Program-made: the position numbers and the translations under genes
Notes under the pieces: model-generated
What the model was told of the DNA's origin: nothing
Database searches by the model: none
Seen by the model: the letters and a program-made list of their open reading frames with translations, nothing else
Part shown: piece after piece, positions 55,647-64,000 of the stretch
Position numbering within the stretch: position 1 is the stretch's first letter
Layout of the letters: every line of letters starts with the position of its first letter
Assembly: GCA_963733105.1 (NCBI GenBank)
Contig: CAVTCB010000010.1
Span: 434,001-498,000, forward strand
DNA length: 64,000 nt
Source of the DNA: JAFAYN01 sp963733105
GTDB lineage: Bacteria > Gemmatimonadota > Gemmatimonadetes > Longimicrobiales > Longimicrobiaceae
Direction of reading: 5' to 3'

Positions 55647-58086
55647 ATGGTGAGTTCAAGCAATCGAATCGGCGGCGCTCGCGCGACATGGTTGTGCGCA
55701 GGCGCGGCGTTCCTGTGGGTTCATACGGCGCTCGCGCAAGGCGATCCGGGCGAAGGACATCAAAGCCAAGGAGGCCGAGAAGCGGGCCGCCGCCGCGGTC
55801 GAGGGCGTCAAGGCGCTCGGCGGCGAAGCGGCCGAGAAGCTCTTGATACCGGCGCTGCTCGATCGTGACTGGGAAGTCGTCGAGCGCGCGGCCGTCGCAT
55901 TGCGCGACGTCGGCACGAAGGCTTCGGTGCCTCAGCTTCGTCAAGGTCGCGATCGAGGGTCCGACGCGTCGTGCTCGACTCGCAGCCGCCGAAACGCTCG
56001 CCGTGATCGATGCCGAGCGCGCGTTGGTCGAGCTCGCGAAGCTCACGCCGGGCAAGAGCGCGACGCACGCGTGGAAGCTCTCGCCTGGTCGCGCCGCGCG
56101 CGAGCACGGCGGAAGCCGGGGAACTTCTCGCGCGCAATTTGAAGAAGTCGCAGAAGAGCAAGGAGGTCGACGAGAAGCTCGCGGCCGCCGGCGCACTTGC
56201 GGGACTCGTGCCCGCGGCGCAACTCGAAGCGCTCGACGCGTACCTCGCCGGCGACGACATCGCGCAGGCGACGGCGGCGCGGAAGGCTGTCGCGTCGAAA
56301 CCGAGCGCCGAGTGTTTGGCCCCTATTTCCAAGGCCTTTTCGGCGCGCCAAGCTCGACGACACGCTCGAACGCAAGTTTGATCACGGCCCTGTGCGGTTG
56401 CGTGCGCGCCTTCGAGCGGCTCGGAAGCCGACAAGGTCAAGCAGGCGCTCGACAGTGCTGCCGGGAGCTCCGATGCCGACGTCGCCGCGACGAGCAATGC
56501 GACTTGCTGCCGCGCTCGCGCGCGTCGAAGTGGGCGGCGCGAAGCCGTTGGCCGACTTCGAGCATCGCTGCGATCCGAAGGGCTCGTGCGCGACTCGGAA
56601 GCGAACGTGCGCGCCGCGGCTTTGCACGCGGGCGTCGCACTCGCCGACGCGGGCGCGATCACGGCGGCGAAGCGCTTGTGCACGAGCGACGCGAGCGCAC
56701 GCGTGCGTTTGATCGCCATGCGAGAGCTCGCCGAGCACCATGGGTGGTGCGGACAAAGAGGTCTTCGACCTCGTCGGCGCGGCGGTCGCTTGGTCTCGGA
56801 TACGGACGTGACGGTGCGCGAAGACGCCGCCGTCGCGCTTGCTAAGGCTGCGACGGAGGAGAGCGCGGCGGCGTTGATAAAACGCTCGCTGAGTACGCGA
56901 CTCGACTGTCATCGCCGGTCGACTGGCGGTTTCGCTCGGCAAGACGCATCAAGACGCGGGTCTGCACCCGTTGGTGTCGCGCTCTCGAAGGAGGCCGATT
57001 GGAAACGGCGCGGCGCCGCGATCGTCGGGGCTCTGCCATTTGACGAAAGCCGGAGGCTGTGCCCTTCGTGTCCGCGGCCGTCGCCGATGCGGAGCCCGTG
57101 ATCGCGCGACGGCGCAGCTCTATGCCAAGTCGATCACCAAGCAGGACCTCAAAGCCGACGCGGCCGCGTCGGCAAGCGTGGTGGAACGAGAACGCGGCAA
57201 GAAGATCCGCATGATCACGCCCGAGGAATTGAAGGCGCGCCGCGAGAAGTACGGCTACGCGGTCACCGTGACCGAAGTGTTCCGCGATCTCGACGTGGTC
57301 GTGCTCGACAGCCGCGGCGATCACATCCAGAAGGTGCTGGACATGATCAAGCTGCCGAACGCGCCGACGGAACCGAAGACGGGGACCAGCGGAAGGCATT
57401 CCGTACGCTTCGACGACCGCCGCGCACCATCGCGCCGATGCGATCGAGCCCGGCGCCGTGTACGTGTCCAACTGCACCGGTGAAGTCGAAGACGCGGAAC
57501 CTCGAGCAGATCCGTCTGGTTCATCTACACCGGCGGCTACTTGTTCGGTTCGTGCTGGTCGTTGCACGAGACGATCGAGAAGGTCTATCCCGGAGTCGTG
57601 CGCAAGTACGAGTCGGGGAGCGAGGTGAGCGACACCGTCAACGCGCGTGCTTCGTGCCCGGACAGTCCGTACTTGAAAGGCGTCTTCGACGGCGGCGTGC
57701 GCCACCGCAATACAACCTTCAGGGCGCGCACTTGATCGAGGTGCTCGATCCCGAGCGCTGCGAGGTCCTCGTCGATTCACCCGACTGCGCAACGCGCTGG
57801 GGCATCGGAAATCTCTGTGTCTGGTTTCGCGCGGGGCACGGGCGATCCTCGACTCGGTCACCACTTCGACAACCAAGGTCTGACCAACGCGACCTTCATC
57901 AAGGAAGTCGAGGAACGCCAGTCCTACGCGATCGATCGCATGGGTATGTCCTACGCCGATTGGCGCGCCACGCAGAACGACAAGTGGTGGAGCAGCAACA
58001 CGAAGGCGGCCGAGCGCGTCTACGACCGCACGGCGCTCAACCTGGTCACGAATTTCGTGCGCAGCAAGCGGCTCGAAGAGCTGTGA
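55647..58086 (+). pseudogene. HEAT-repeat protein, heavily frame-broken
   Basis: Signal peptide from ATG 55647 (GARATWLCAGAAFLWVHTALAQ). The mature part moves between all three forward frames. LIPALLDRDWEVVERAAVAL, ARLAAAETLAVIDAERALVE and VTVREDAAVALAKAATEESA are HEAT-like helical repeats. The C-terminal domain (VYVSNCTGEVEDA, IYTGGYLFGSCWSLHETIEK then HLIEVLDPE, VLVDSPDCATRWG, THFDNQGL) resembles a glutamine-amidotransferase/ThuA-like fold, low confidence. It ends NFVRSKRLEEL at 58086. In an accurate sequence this would be one protein of roughly 800 residues. The gap before it, 55,204-55,646, shows nothing recognisable. Confidence 0.6.
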
Positions 58087-58186
58087 AATCGATTCCGCCC
58101 AGGGTCGTGCAACAAACGCACGTCTTTGACTGAACAAGACTCAGTCCGACGGCGTTGAGATGGCGGGCCATCGTGCCCTTAGCGCC

Positions 58187-60260
58187 ATGAAATACTTCGC
58201 TGGCTGCGCTCTGGTCGCCTGCACTTCGCTCTCCGTCGCCACGACTCGCTCGGAGGCCTCGCCCGAGCGCGAAGGTTTTGCCGAGTTGAAGGCCAAGGCC
58301 GAAAAACTCTTCGCCGACGGCTCGTACGCGCTCGCGCACGAGACCTACGTGCAGGCACGCAAGCTCGCCACTGAGCCCGGCGACGTGCAATGGGTCACGT
58401 TTCGCCCTTCTCGCGGACACGCCAGTGGCGCGCTCAGGCGGCGACGGCGCAGAGCGATGCGAGCGAGCTCGACACCGCGCGGCGCGCGCTCGAAGATTCG
58501 ATCCGCGACATGGATGACCGCGAGGACGAGCGCAGCGATTTCTTCGCAGCCGTCCACGAGTCGCTCGGCGATTTCTTTTGGACGCGGCGCGACAGCCAGG
58601 ACTGGGGCAACGCGTGGCAGCGACTACCAACCCGCGTTGCAGTGGTGGGCGAGCTCGACCGACCTGACGCTCGCGCGCGAGCACTACCTCGGCATCGGTG
58701 GAAGACGGTGACGCCGCAAGGCATCGGTGGTTGGCAGCGCGGTTGGAACGTGTACACGCCCGACGACGTGATCGAGAACGCGCTCACGATGCCGAAGAGC
58801 AAGGCGATCGCGCGCGGGCGCATGTGCTGCGCGCGACGTCGCTCAAGAATCGCGGCGGCGATTGGCGTTCGGTCGCGCGCATCCCGCGCGAGTACGAGGC
58901 CGCGCTCGAAGGCGGCAAGACGCAACCCTGGTACGACGACGCGCTGTTTCGTACGCGCAGTGGCTGGAGAGCCGCGGGCGCGTGTCGCGCGGCAAGAACG
59001 GCGCTTGGCAGCAAGAGCCCGACTTTCGTCGCGGCGCTGAAGATGTACCAGGCGTAGTGGAGGAGTACCGCGAAGGCGAAACGCGCTACTTCCGCGATGC
59101 GAAAAGCCGCGCCGAGGAAATCGTCAAAGCGAGTCTGCGGTCTCGGTCGGCAACGTGTTCTTGCCGGATTCAGAAGTCGGTTTCGAACTCGCGTGGCGCG
59201 ACGTCACCGGCGGCTACAGCTCTCGCTCTACGCTGTCGATCTCGTGCGCGATGTGCGTTTCAGGGATGACGAGCAGCGCCGGTTTCTATGACGCGCTCGA
59301 CGTCGCCGGTCGCGAACCCACCGGTGCGTTGGACGCGCGAAACCGACGACGATGGCACGCACAAACCTGGCCACGCGCAAGTTCGCATCGACAAGAAACT
59401 CGGCCGGGCGCATATCTGTTGGAGAGCGACCGCGGGCGGCAAGCGCGCGCGAGACGTCGTGCTCGTCAGCGACGCGAGCCTGATCATCGAGGCCTCGGCC
59501 ACGAAGGCGATCGTGTGGATGACGTCGGCGTTGACGAGCAAGCCGATCGCGGACGCGGAGGTCAGTGTCCTGGCGATCGCGCACTCGTCAGGAAGATGCC
59601 TTGGCGACGCGTCGCGACCAAGACGAACGCCGTCGGCCTGGCTGAGTTCGCGCTGGAAAAAATCTCGCAACACGATTTGTTCGTCGGCGCGCGCTCAGGC
59701 ACTTCGCAAGCCTTCACGGGGACGAACCTGTACGACTACGGCCGCCGCGGCGACGGTTGGCGCATTCAGGCGACGACGGATCGGCCCGCGTATCGCCCTG
59801 AAGACACGGTGCGTTGGAAGTTCACGGCGCGGCGCTTCAGCGAGGAGAAGTACTCGACGCCGTCGGGCGAAAAGCTCGCGTACACGGTCCGCGATGCGCA
59901 GGGCGGCCAAGTGGGCCAAGGCGTGGTGACGCTCAACAGTTTCGGCAGCGCGTGGGTGGGCTTACGCCTTCAAGCCGAACTCGCCGCTCGGGGAGTACTG
60001 AAGTGCTCTTTTGACGGCGCGCGAGGAGGGCGAGGGCACGGGCGGCAGGCTCGGGAGCGCGACGTTGTTCCGCTCTTTCGCCAGGAATACAAGCTGCCCG
60101 AGTTTCTCGTGCGCGTCGCGACGCCCACCGAGGTGGTGGCCGGCTCCGAGCGCCGGCGGACGTTCCGCTCCGGCGACCAAGTCGAAGCCGTGATCGTCGC
60201 GTCGTATTACTGCGGCGGCCCCGTCGCGAACGCAACCGTGAATGTCGTCGTGCCGGCAGC
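58187..60260 (+). pseudogene. Alpha-2-macroglobulin-like protein, frame-broken and cut at junction 2
   Basis: ATG 58187 gives a signal with a possible lipobox (MKYFAGCALVACTSLS). A long helical part (FADGSYALAHETYVQARKLA; ALEDSIRDMDDREDERSDFF) precedes the macroglobulin domains. TTDRPAYRPEDTVRWKFTAR is the MG2 hallmark, and QEYKLPEFLVRV with VEAVIVASYYCGGPVANATV follows. Bacterial members trap foreign proteases in the envelope. The C-terminal thioester and remaining MG domains, well over 1,000 residues, are missing because the sequence switches at about 60,260. Frame breaks every 100-250 bases. Confidence 0.7.
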
Positions 60261-60275
60261 GACTGCGCCGGCGCC
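60250..60275. other. Chimeric junction 2
   Basis: The forward macroglobulin reading ends near VANATVNVVV, and the reverse prephenate dehydrogenase reading loses its match after IVPSVDAAPA at the same place. Both genes are cut mid-domain. The frame-break frequency also falls sharply to the right. Confidence 0.75.
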
Positions 60276-60727
60276 GCATCGACTGACGGCACGATGACGT
60301 AGGGGCGGTCGTCGAACAGCGTCTCGTCGGAGTTGTGCAGGCCTTGATGCTCTTTGCCCGCCATAGGATGGCCGCCGACGAAGAACGCCGTCTTTGGGAT
60401 GAACTCGTCGGCCCAGCGGAGGACGTCCGTCTTGGTGCTGGCCGTGTCGGTGACGACGGCGCCTCTCATCAGGTGGGGGCCGATATCCTGGAACACTTTG
60501 CGCATGGCGACGATCGGCGTACATACGATGACGAGGGTCGCGTCCTTGACGGCCTCCTCGATTGTCTGCGCGATCGCATCGACGACTCCGGCCTTGTGGG
60601 CGCGGATCATGATTTCCTGAGTGTGGTCGAAGCCGACTACCTCGGTGTTTTCGGGCTCGGCGCGTCGCAACGCCATGCCCATCGATCCGCCGATCAGTCC
60701 CAGGCCGATGATTGTCAGCTTGCCCAT
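60260..60727 (-). CDS. tyrA: Prephenate/arogenate dehydrogenase, N-terminal half (cut at junction 2)
   Basis: Starts ATG 60727 and reads about 155 residues before the junction. The NAD-binding Rossmann fold opens LTIIGLGLIGGSMGMAL (G-x-G-x-x-G), followed by ATLVIVCTPI, VVTDTASTKTDVL and VGGHPMAGKEHQGL, all hallmarks of TyrA proteins. Converts prephenate (or arogenate) to the tyrosine precursor; NAD-dependent. The C-terminal helical dimerisation domain is missing. Confidence 0.9.
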
Positions 60728-60824
60728 ATCTCAAGCCTCCCCGTGTCCTAGATGGTAACGCAGGAACACGGAGTTAGGGATGAGGTCGAAGGACAAGGGC
60801 GAGGAATCGACTGGTGCTCGTACT

Positions 60825-61312
60825 TTAGCTTTCATCGTCGGCGGCTTCGAGGATCGCGACCTTCCATGCATCTTCGGGTGTGGCTTGGCCGGCGATAAGG
60901 CGGATGGCGCCTTCGGTTACGCCAGCCTCGCGCGCCAGTTGTTCGCCGATGCTCTCGTGTGTGTGCAGGCGATAGGCGGCGTGCTGCCAGCCCTTCGACG
61001 GGTCAGAGTGAGCGAGGCGGGAAAGCATGTTGGCGAGACGACCTTGAGGATGCGTAGCCAGACGGGCACCGCGCCTTTGCCGCAGTCGTGCAGCAGGGCG
61101 GCGATGAGCACGTCGTGATCCTCGGTGTGTACGCGTACTTTCGTCAGGACGGCGATGGCATGGCGCTGGTCGCGTCGCTCCATGGCGTCGAACAGCTCGC
61201 GTTCGGGATCCGTGAGGAGGCTGCGAGCGAAGGCCAGATCGGTGGCGTCAATGCGCGGTCGCAAGGCATGCATGACCTGTCGTGACCGGTAGAGGGCTCT
61301 AGCCAATGACAT
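60825..61312 (-). CDS. HD-domain phosphohydrolase (one frame break)
   Basis: Starts ATG 61312, overlapping the end of the M50 protease gene by 14 bases, so translation is coupled. ALLHDCGKGAV holds the HD metal pair. After one frame change near 61,030 the reading resumes SRLAHSDPSKGWQHAAYRLH and ends AILEAADDES at 60825, about 160 residues in all. Substrate unknown; HD proteins hydrolyse nucleotides or phosphoesters. The frame change is probably an error. Confidence 0.8.
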
Positions 61313-62036
61313 CCTTGTGACCCACGATGATCCAGGTGAGGCCGTCAATGAACGGCGACATGATCGTGTGCAGGAGGCTGATCTGGCCGGCGCTTACGAA
61401 CGGCAGGACGAGCAGGATCATGAGGATCATCGGGCCGTATGGCTCCAGCCGGGCGATGGTCAGCGAGAGGTCACGAGGCAGCATGCCGACCGCGACGGCG
61501 AAGCCGTCGAGCGGCGATATCGGCAGCAGGTTGAACACGCAGAGCACGACGTTGAAGACGATGATCGCGCTGAGGAAGAGGCCCGCGTAGTCGCACGAAC
61601 GTCCCAAGTCGCGACGCTGAACGGCACGACGAAACGGGCTCCACCAGTCGACCAGCCCGAGCTGGATCGGGATCGCGGCAAGCACCGCCAGGATGATGTT
61701 GGAGATCGGACCGGCCGCGGCGACGATTGCGCGACCTGTTGTCGGGCCGTAGCGCAGCCGGTAGGGGTTAACCGGCGTCGGCTTGCCCCAGCCGAAGCCG
61801 GCGATCAGCATGAAGAACGTGCCGGTCGGGTCGAGGTGGCGCACCGGGTTCAGGCTGACGCGGCCCATCATGCGCGCCGTGTTGTCGCCGAGCTTCATGG
61901 CGCTGAAGGCGTGAGCGAACTCGTGGAAGGCGATGCCGGTGATGAGCGCGGTAACCACGGCGCCCGCGAAGGTAAGGAAGAGAAGGATGCTTTCGCCGAG
62001 CAGGTCGGAGTAGGTTAGGAGCAAATACGTCCTCAT
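61299..62036 (-). CDS. M50 site-2-protease family membrane protease
   Basis: 245 residues with about six membrane helices. FHEFAHAFSAM carries the HExxH metalloprotease site in the membrane, and NLLPISPLDG supplies the third zinc ligand (the family's L-D-G near the C-terminal side). Cuts transmembrane substrates such as anti-sigma factors. Overlaps the following HD gene; its upstream end faces rex, leaving 158 bases for two divergent promoters. Confidence 0.9.
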   Translation of the reverse strand: MRTYLLLTYSDLLGESILLFLTFAGAVVTALITGIAFHEFAHAFSAMKLGDNTARMMGRVSLNPVRHLDPTGTFFMLIAGFGWGKPTPVNPYRLRYGPTTGRAIVAAAGPISNIILAVLAAIPIQLGLVDWWSPFRRAVQRRDLGRSCDYAGLFLSAIIVFNVVLCVFNLLPISPLDGFAVAVGMLPRDLSLTIARLEPYGPMILMILLVLPFVSAGQISLLHTIMSPFIDGLTWIIVGHKDVIG

Positions 62037-62164
62037 TTCGAGTGTAGCACGGGCTCTGTGAAGCTGCCCGGACGAGCAGGCGCTGCCTACTGATTAGCTG
62101 ATGCTAATCAAACATGATCCTTGTGCGAATGCGCGATTGACCCAACTCGCGTGCGCCACTAAAG

Positions 62165-62182
62165 TTGTGACTAAATACGCAA
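62165..62182 (+). promoter_or_regulatory. Candidate Rex operator upstream of rex
   Basis: TTGTGACTAAATACGCAA matches the Rex consensus half-sites (TTGTGA...CGCAA, with the second arm close to TCACAA) 12 bases before the rex GTG. Suggests autorepression that is lifted by NADH. Confidence 0.5.
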
Positions 62183-62194
62183 TCAGTCTAGCGG

Positions 62195-62839
62195 GTGTCC
62201 ACCTTGCCAATCGAAATTCCCGCCGTAGTAATCGACCGCCTTCCGGTCTACGCCCGCGCCCTCAACGACCTCGAGGGGCAGGGCGCGACGTCGTCAGCTC
62301 GCAGGAGCTGGGCACCGTGCTGGGCGTCACGCCGGCGCAGATTCGCAAGGACCTCAGCTACTTCGGCCGTTTCGGCAAGCAGGGCCGCGGCTACAACGTC
62401 CAGCGCCTCGCGCAGGAGCTGCGCCAGATCCTCGGCCTCGACCGCCAGTGGTCGATGATCCTCGTCGGCGTCGGCCACCTCGGCCAGGCGATCCTCACCT
62501 ACGACGGCTTCCAGCCCCAGGGCTTCATCATCGTCGACGCCTTCGACACCGACGCATCAGTCGTCGGCAAGAAGGTCGGCGGCCTCACGGTCCAGCCCAT
62601 CGACCGACCTGCGCGACTACCTGAAGGAACGCCAGATCGACATCGGCATCGTCGCCGTGCCGGCAGCCTCGGCCGGGCCGATCATCAACGACCTCATCGA
62701 CGGCGGCGTGCGCACCATCCTCAACTACGCGCCGACGTCGGTCCCGGTGCCGGACCGCGTCCAGATCAAGAACATCGACCCGGTGCTCGCGCTGCAGAGC
62801 ATGACCTTCTACCTGAAGACCACGAACCAGAACCAGTAG
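62195..62839 (+). CDS. rex: Redox-sensing transcriptional repressor Rex (two frame breaks)
   Basis: GTG 62195. N-terminal winged helix: IPAVVIDRLPVYARAL, then VVSSQELGTVLGVTPAQIRK and DLSYFGRFGKQGRGY, the classic Rex block. NAD(H)-binding Rossmann domain: ILVGVGHLGQAILTYDGF. C-terminal half: DLRDYLKERQIDIGIVAVPA, then LNYAPTSVPVPDRVQIKNID and the swapped helix FYLKTTNQNQ. Frame shifts near 62,288 and 62,605, both probably errors. Represses fermentation and respiration genes when the NADH/NAD+ ratio is low; NADH binding releases it. Confidence 0.92.
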
Positions 62840-62909
62840 CCGCCTTCTCGTGTGGCCGCGCGATCTCGCACGAGTCGCCCATGGCGCGCGTTGGATGTTC
62901 GCCTGTGGC

Positions 62910-63003
62910 GGCGCGATTCATCGCGCCCAGTGCCTGTGCTAGCGACGATGCGGTTGGCCCGAACAAACCTCCGACGGCGTGAGTTGGTGCGATGAATCGC
63001 ACC
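62910..63003. repeat. Twin perfect 18-bp palindromes
   Basis: GGCGCGATTCATCGCGCC at 62910-62927 and GGTGCGATGAATCGCACC at 62986-63003 are two perfect hairpins 58 bases apart, with the same ATTCAT/ATGAAT core in opposite order. They fill the gap between the convergent rex and mreB 3' ends and would serve as bidirectional terminators or REP-like elements. Confidence 0.75.
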
Positions 63004-63064
63004 GCTACGAGGCCCGATCTGCGTTGCGTACGGACACGGCCAAGCATCTGAACCTGTCGAAGGC

Positions 63065-64000
63065 CTACGGCTGGTTGCTGACGAGGAGCTCTTCTTCGGT
63101 CGGCAGGGAGCGCTTGATCACGTCGAGGTACTCGAGCGCGGCGCCGGCGCCGATCGCGACGCAGTCCAGCGGGTTGTCGGCGACCTGGCAGGGGACGTTC
63201 GGTCTGCTCCGCGATCAGCTCGTCGAGGCCGCGCAGCAGTGGCGCCGCCGCCCGTGAGGACGATGCCGCGGTCGACGACGTCTGAGGCCATCTCCGGCGG
63301 CGTCTTCTCCAGCACCGTCTCGCGCGGCGCCGCACGATCGTGGCGAGGCAGTCCTGCAGCGCCATCGTGACTTCGTTGGTCGTCATCATGATCGATCTTG
63401 GGCAGGCCGGTGATCTGGTCGCGGCCGCGCACCTCCATCGCCAGCTCGTTCTCGAGCGGGATGGCGCTGCCGATGCCCATCTTGATCTCTTCGGCCGTGC
63501 GCTCGCCGATCGTCGAGGTTATGGCGGCGCTTGACGTAGGTGATGATCGCCTCGTCCATGGCGTCGCCGGCCACGCGGACCGATTCCTTGACCACGATGC
63601 CGTACATCGAGATCACGGCCGCCTCGGAGCGGCCGCCGCCGATGTCGATGATCATGTTGCCGCTGGCCGTGCCGACGGGCAGGTGCGCGCCGATCGCCGC
63701 CGCGAGGGGCTCCGGGATGAGGTGCGCGGGACGGCGGGCGCCGGCCTGCTCGGCCGCGTCACGCACGGCGCGCTGCTCGACGCTGGTGACGCCGGCCGGG
63801 ATGCAGATCATCACCTCGGGCCGGATCAGGTTGAAGCGGCCGACGACCTTGCCGATGAAGTGGCGCAGCATGGCCTCGGTGATCAGGTAGTCGGCGATGA
63901 CGCCGTGCTTCATCGGCCGGATGACGCTGATGCTGCCGGGCGTGCGGCCGATCATGTCGCGCGCGGCGCTGCCGACGGCCACGACCGTGTTGTCGCGCGT
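63065..64000 (-). CDS. mreB: MreB actin-like cell-shape protein (5' end outside the window; frame breaks)
   Basis: Reads leftwards from the right edge: VAVGSAARDMIGRTPGSISV, IRPMKHGVIADYLITEAMLR, EPLAAAIGAHLPVGTASGNM, IDIGGGRSEAAVISMYGIV (phosphate-binding motif of the actin fold), SIRVAGDAMDEAI-like, then in other frames MGIGSAIPLE, LPKIMTTNEVTMALQDCLAT-like, DVVDRGIVLTGGG and the end EYLDVIKRSLPTEEELLVSN. Frame shifts near 63,480, 63,389 and 63,220. Polymerises under the membrane to guide cell-wall synthesis. The frame breaks are probably sequence errors. Confidence 0.92.

Noticed and set aside
54458..60300. Many separate short open frames between 53.9 and 60.3 kb as individual genes
   Set aside because: Neighbouring frames continue each other's homology; they are pieces of three longer genes.
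1..64000. tRNA or rRNA genes
   Set aside because: No cloverleaf with a GTTCRANNC arm and no rRNA core sequence was found by eye; a tRNAscan run would be decisive.

Overview
The first 53.9 kb read as one very GC-rich, gene-dense chromosome. Its features are many secreted hydrolases with Ala/Arg-rich signal peptides, GTG/TTG starts, and NRPS adenylation domains of a kind I associate with Longimicrobium-type Gemmatimonadota; that lineage call is inference from style, not from a marker gene. At about 53,909 the sequence switches inside an adenylation domain to unrelated, less GC-rich DNA. That segment is full of reading-frame breaks and its genes look like those of planctomycete- or myxobacterium-like bacteria. 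At about 60,260 it switches again to a third source with Chloroflexota-like genes (rex, M50 protease, HD hydrolase, tyrA, mreB). The window is therefore best read as a chimeric metagenomic or long-read contig, and gene neighbourhoods should not be trusted across those two points.

Layout. 1-3.9 kb: a Rieske oxygenase (cut by the edge), an M14 peptidase, and a toxin-antitoxin remnant bracketed by a duplicated piece of the peptidase gene. 4.0-7.3 kb: a lower-GC island with an N6-adenine DNA methyltransferase and a tightly coupled unknown partner. 7.4-16.7 kb: penicillin acylase-like hydrolase, a three-gene reverse operon ending in a YbjQ protein, small hydrolases and DinB-like proteins, an AP2-domain protein, a VOC protein and a cysteine-rich metal-binding protein. 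17-20 kb: a periplasmic binding lipoprotein overlapping a chemoreceptor. 20.1-20.9 kb: a c-di-GMP-I (GEMM) riboswitch in front of an M23 peptidase. 21-25.9 kb: MFS exporter, broken HTH antitoxin with a HEPN (HepT-like) toxin, small lipoprotein, M28 peptidase. 26-37.6 kb: mostly reverse-strand genes (lipoprotein, DUF218, GT4 glycosyltransferase, methyltransferase, gamma-glutamyltransferase, amidase, SWIM and SNF2 proteins). 37.8-53.9 kb: a hybrid NRPS-PKS-NRPS assembly line, C-A-T x3, then KS-AT-(remnant KR)-ACP, then C-A cut off by the first junction.

The most novel-looking signal is a family of about 140-bp multi-hairpin elements. Four copies have the same architecture and strongly varying but compensating stem sequences, and a fifth, divergent relative lies at 16.1 kb. 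Four of the five start within roughly 10-25 bases of a stop codon and are read in the same direction as that gene, so they look like 3'-UTR elements rather than random REP insertions.

Single-base frame breaks, often in C or G runs, interrupt several otherwise intact genes in the first 53.9 kb (M14 signal peptide, HTH/HepT pair, NRPS twice, PKS, second NRPS). I treat them as probable sequence errors unless noted. They are far denser from 53.9 to 60.3 kb.
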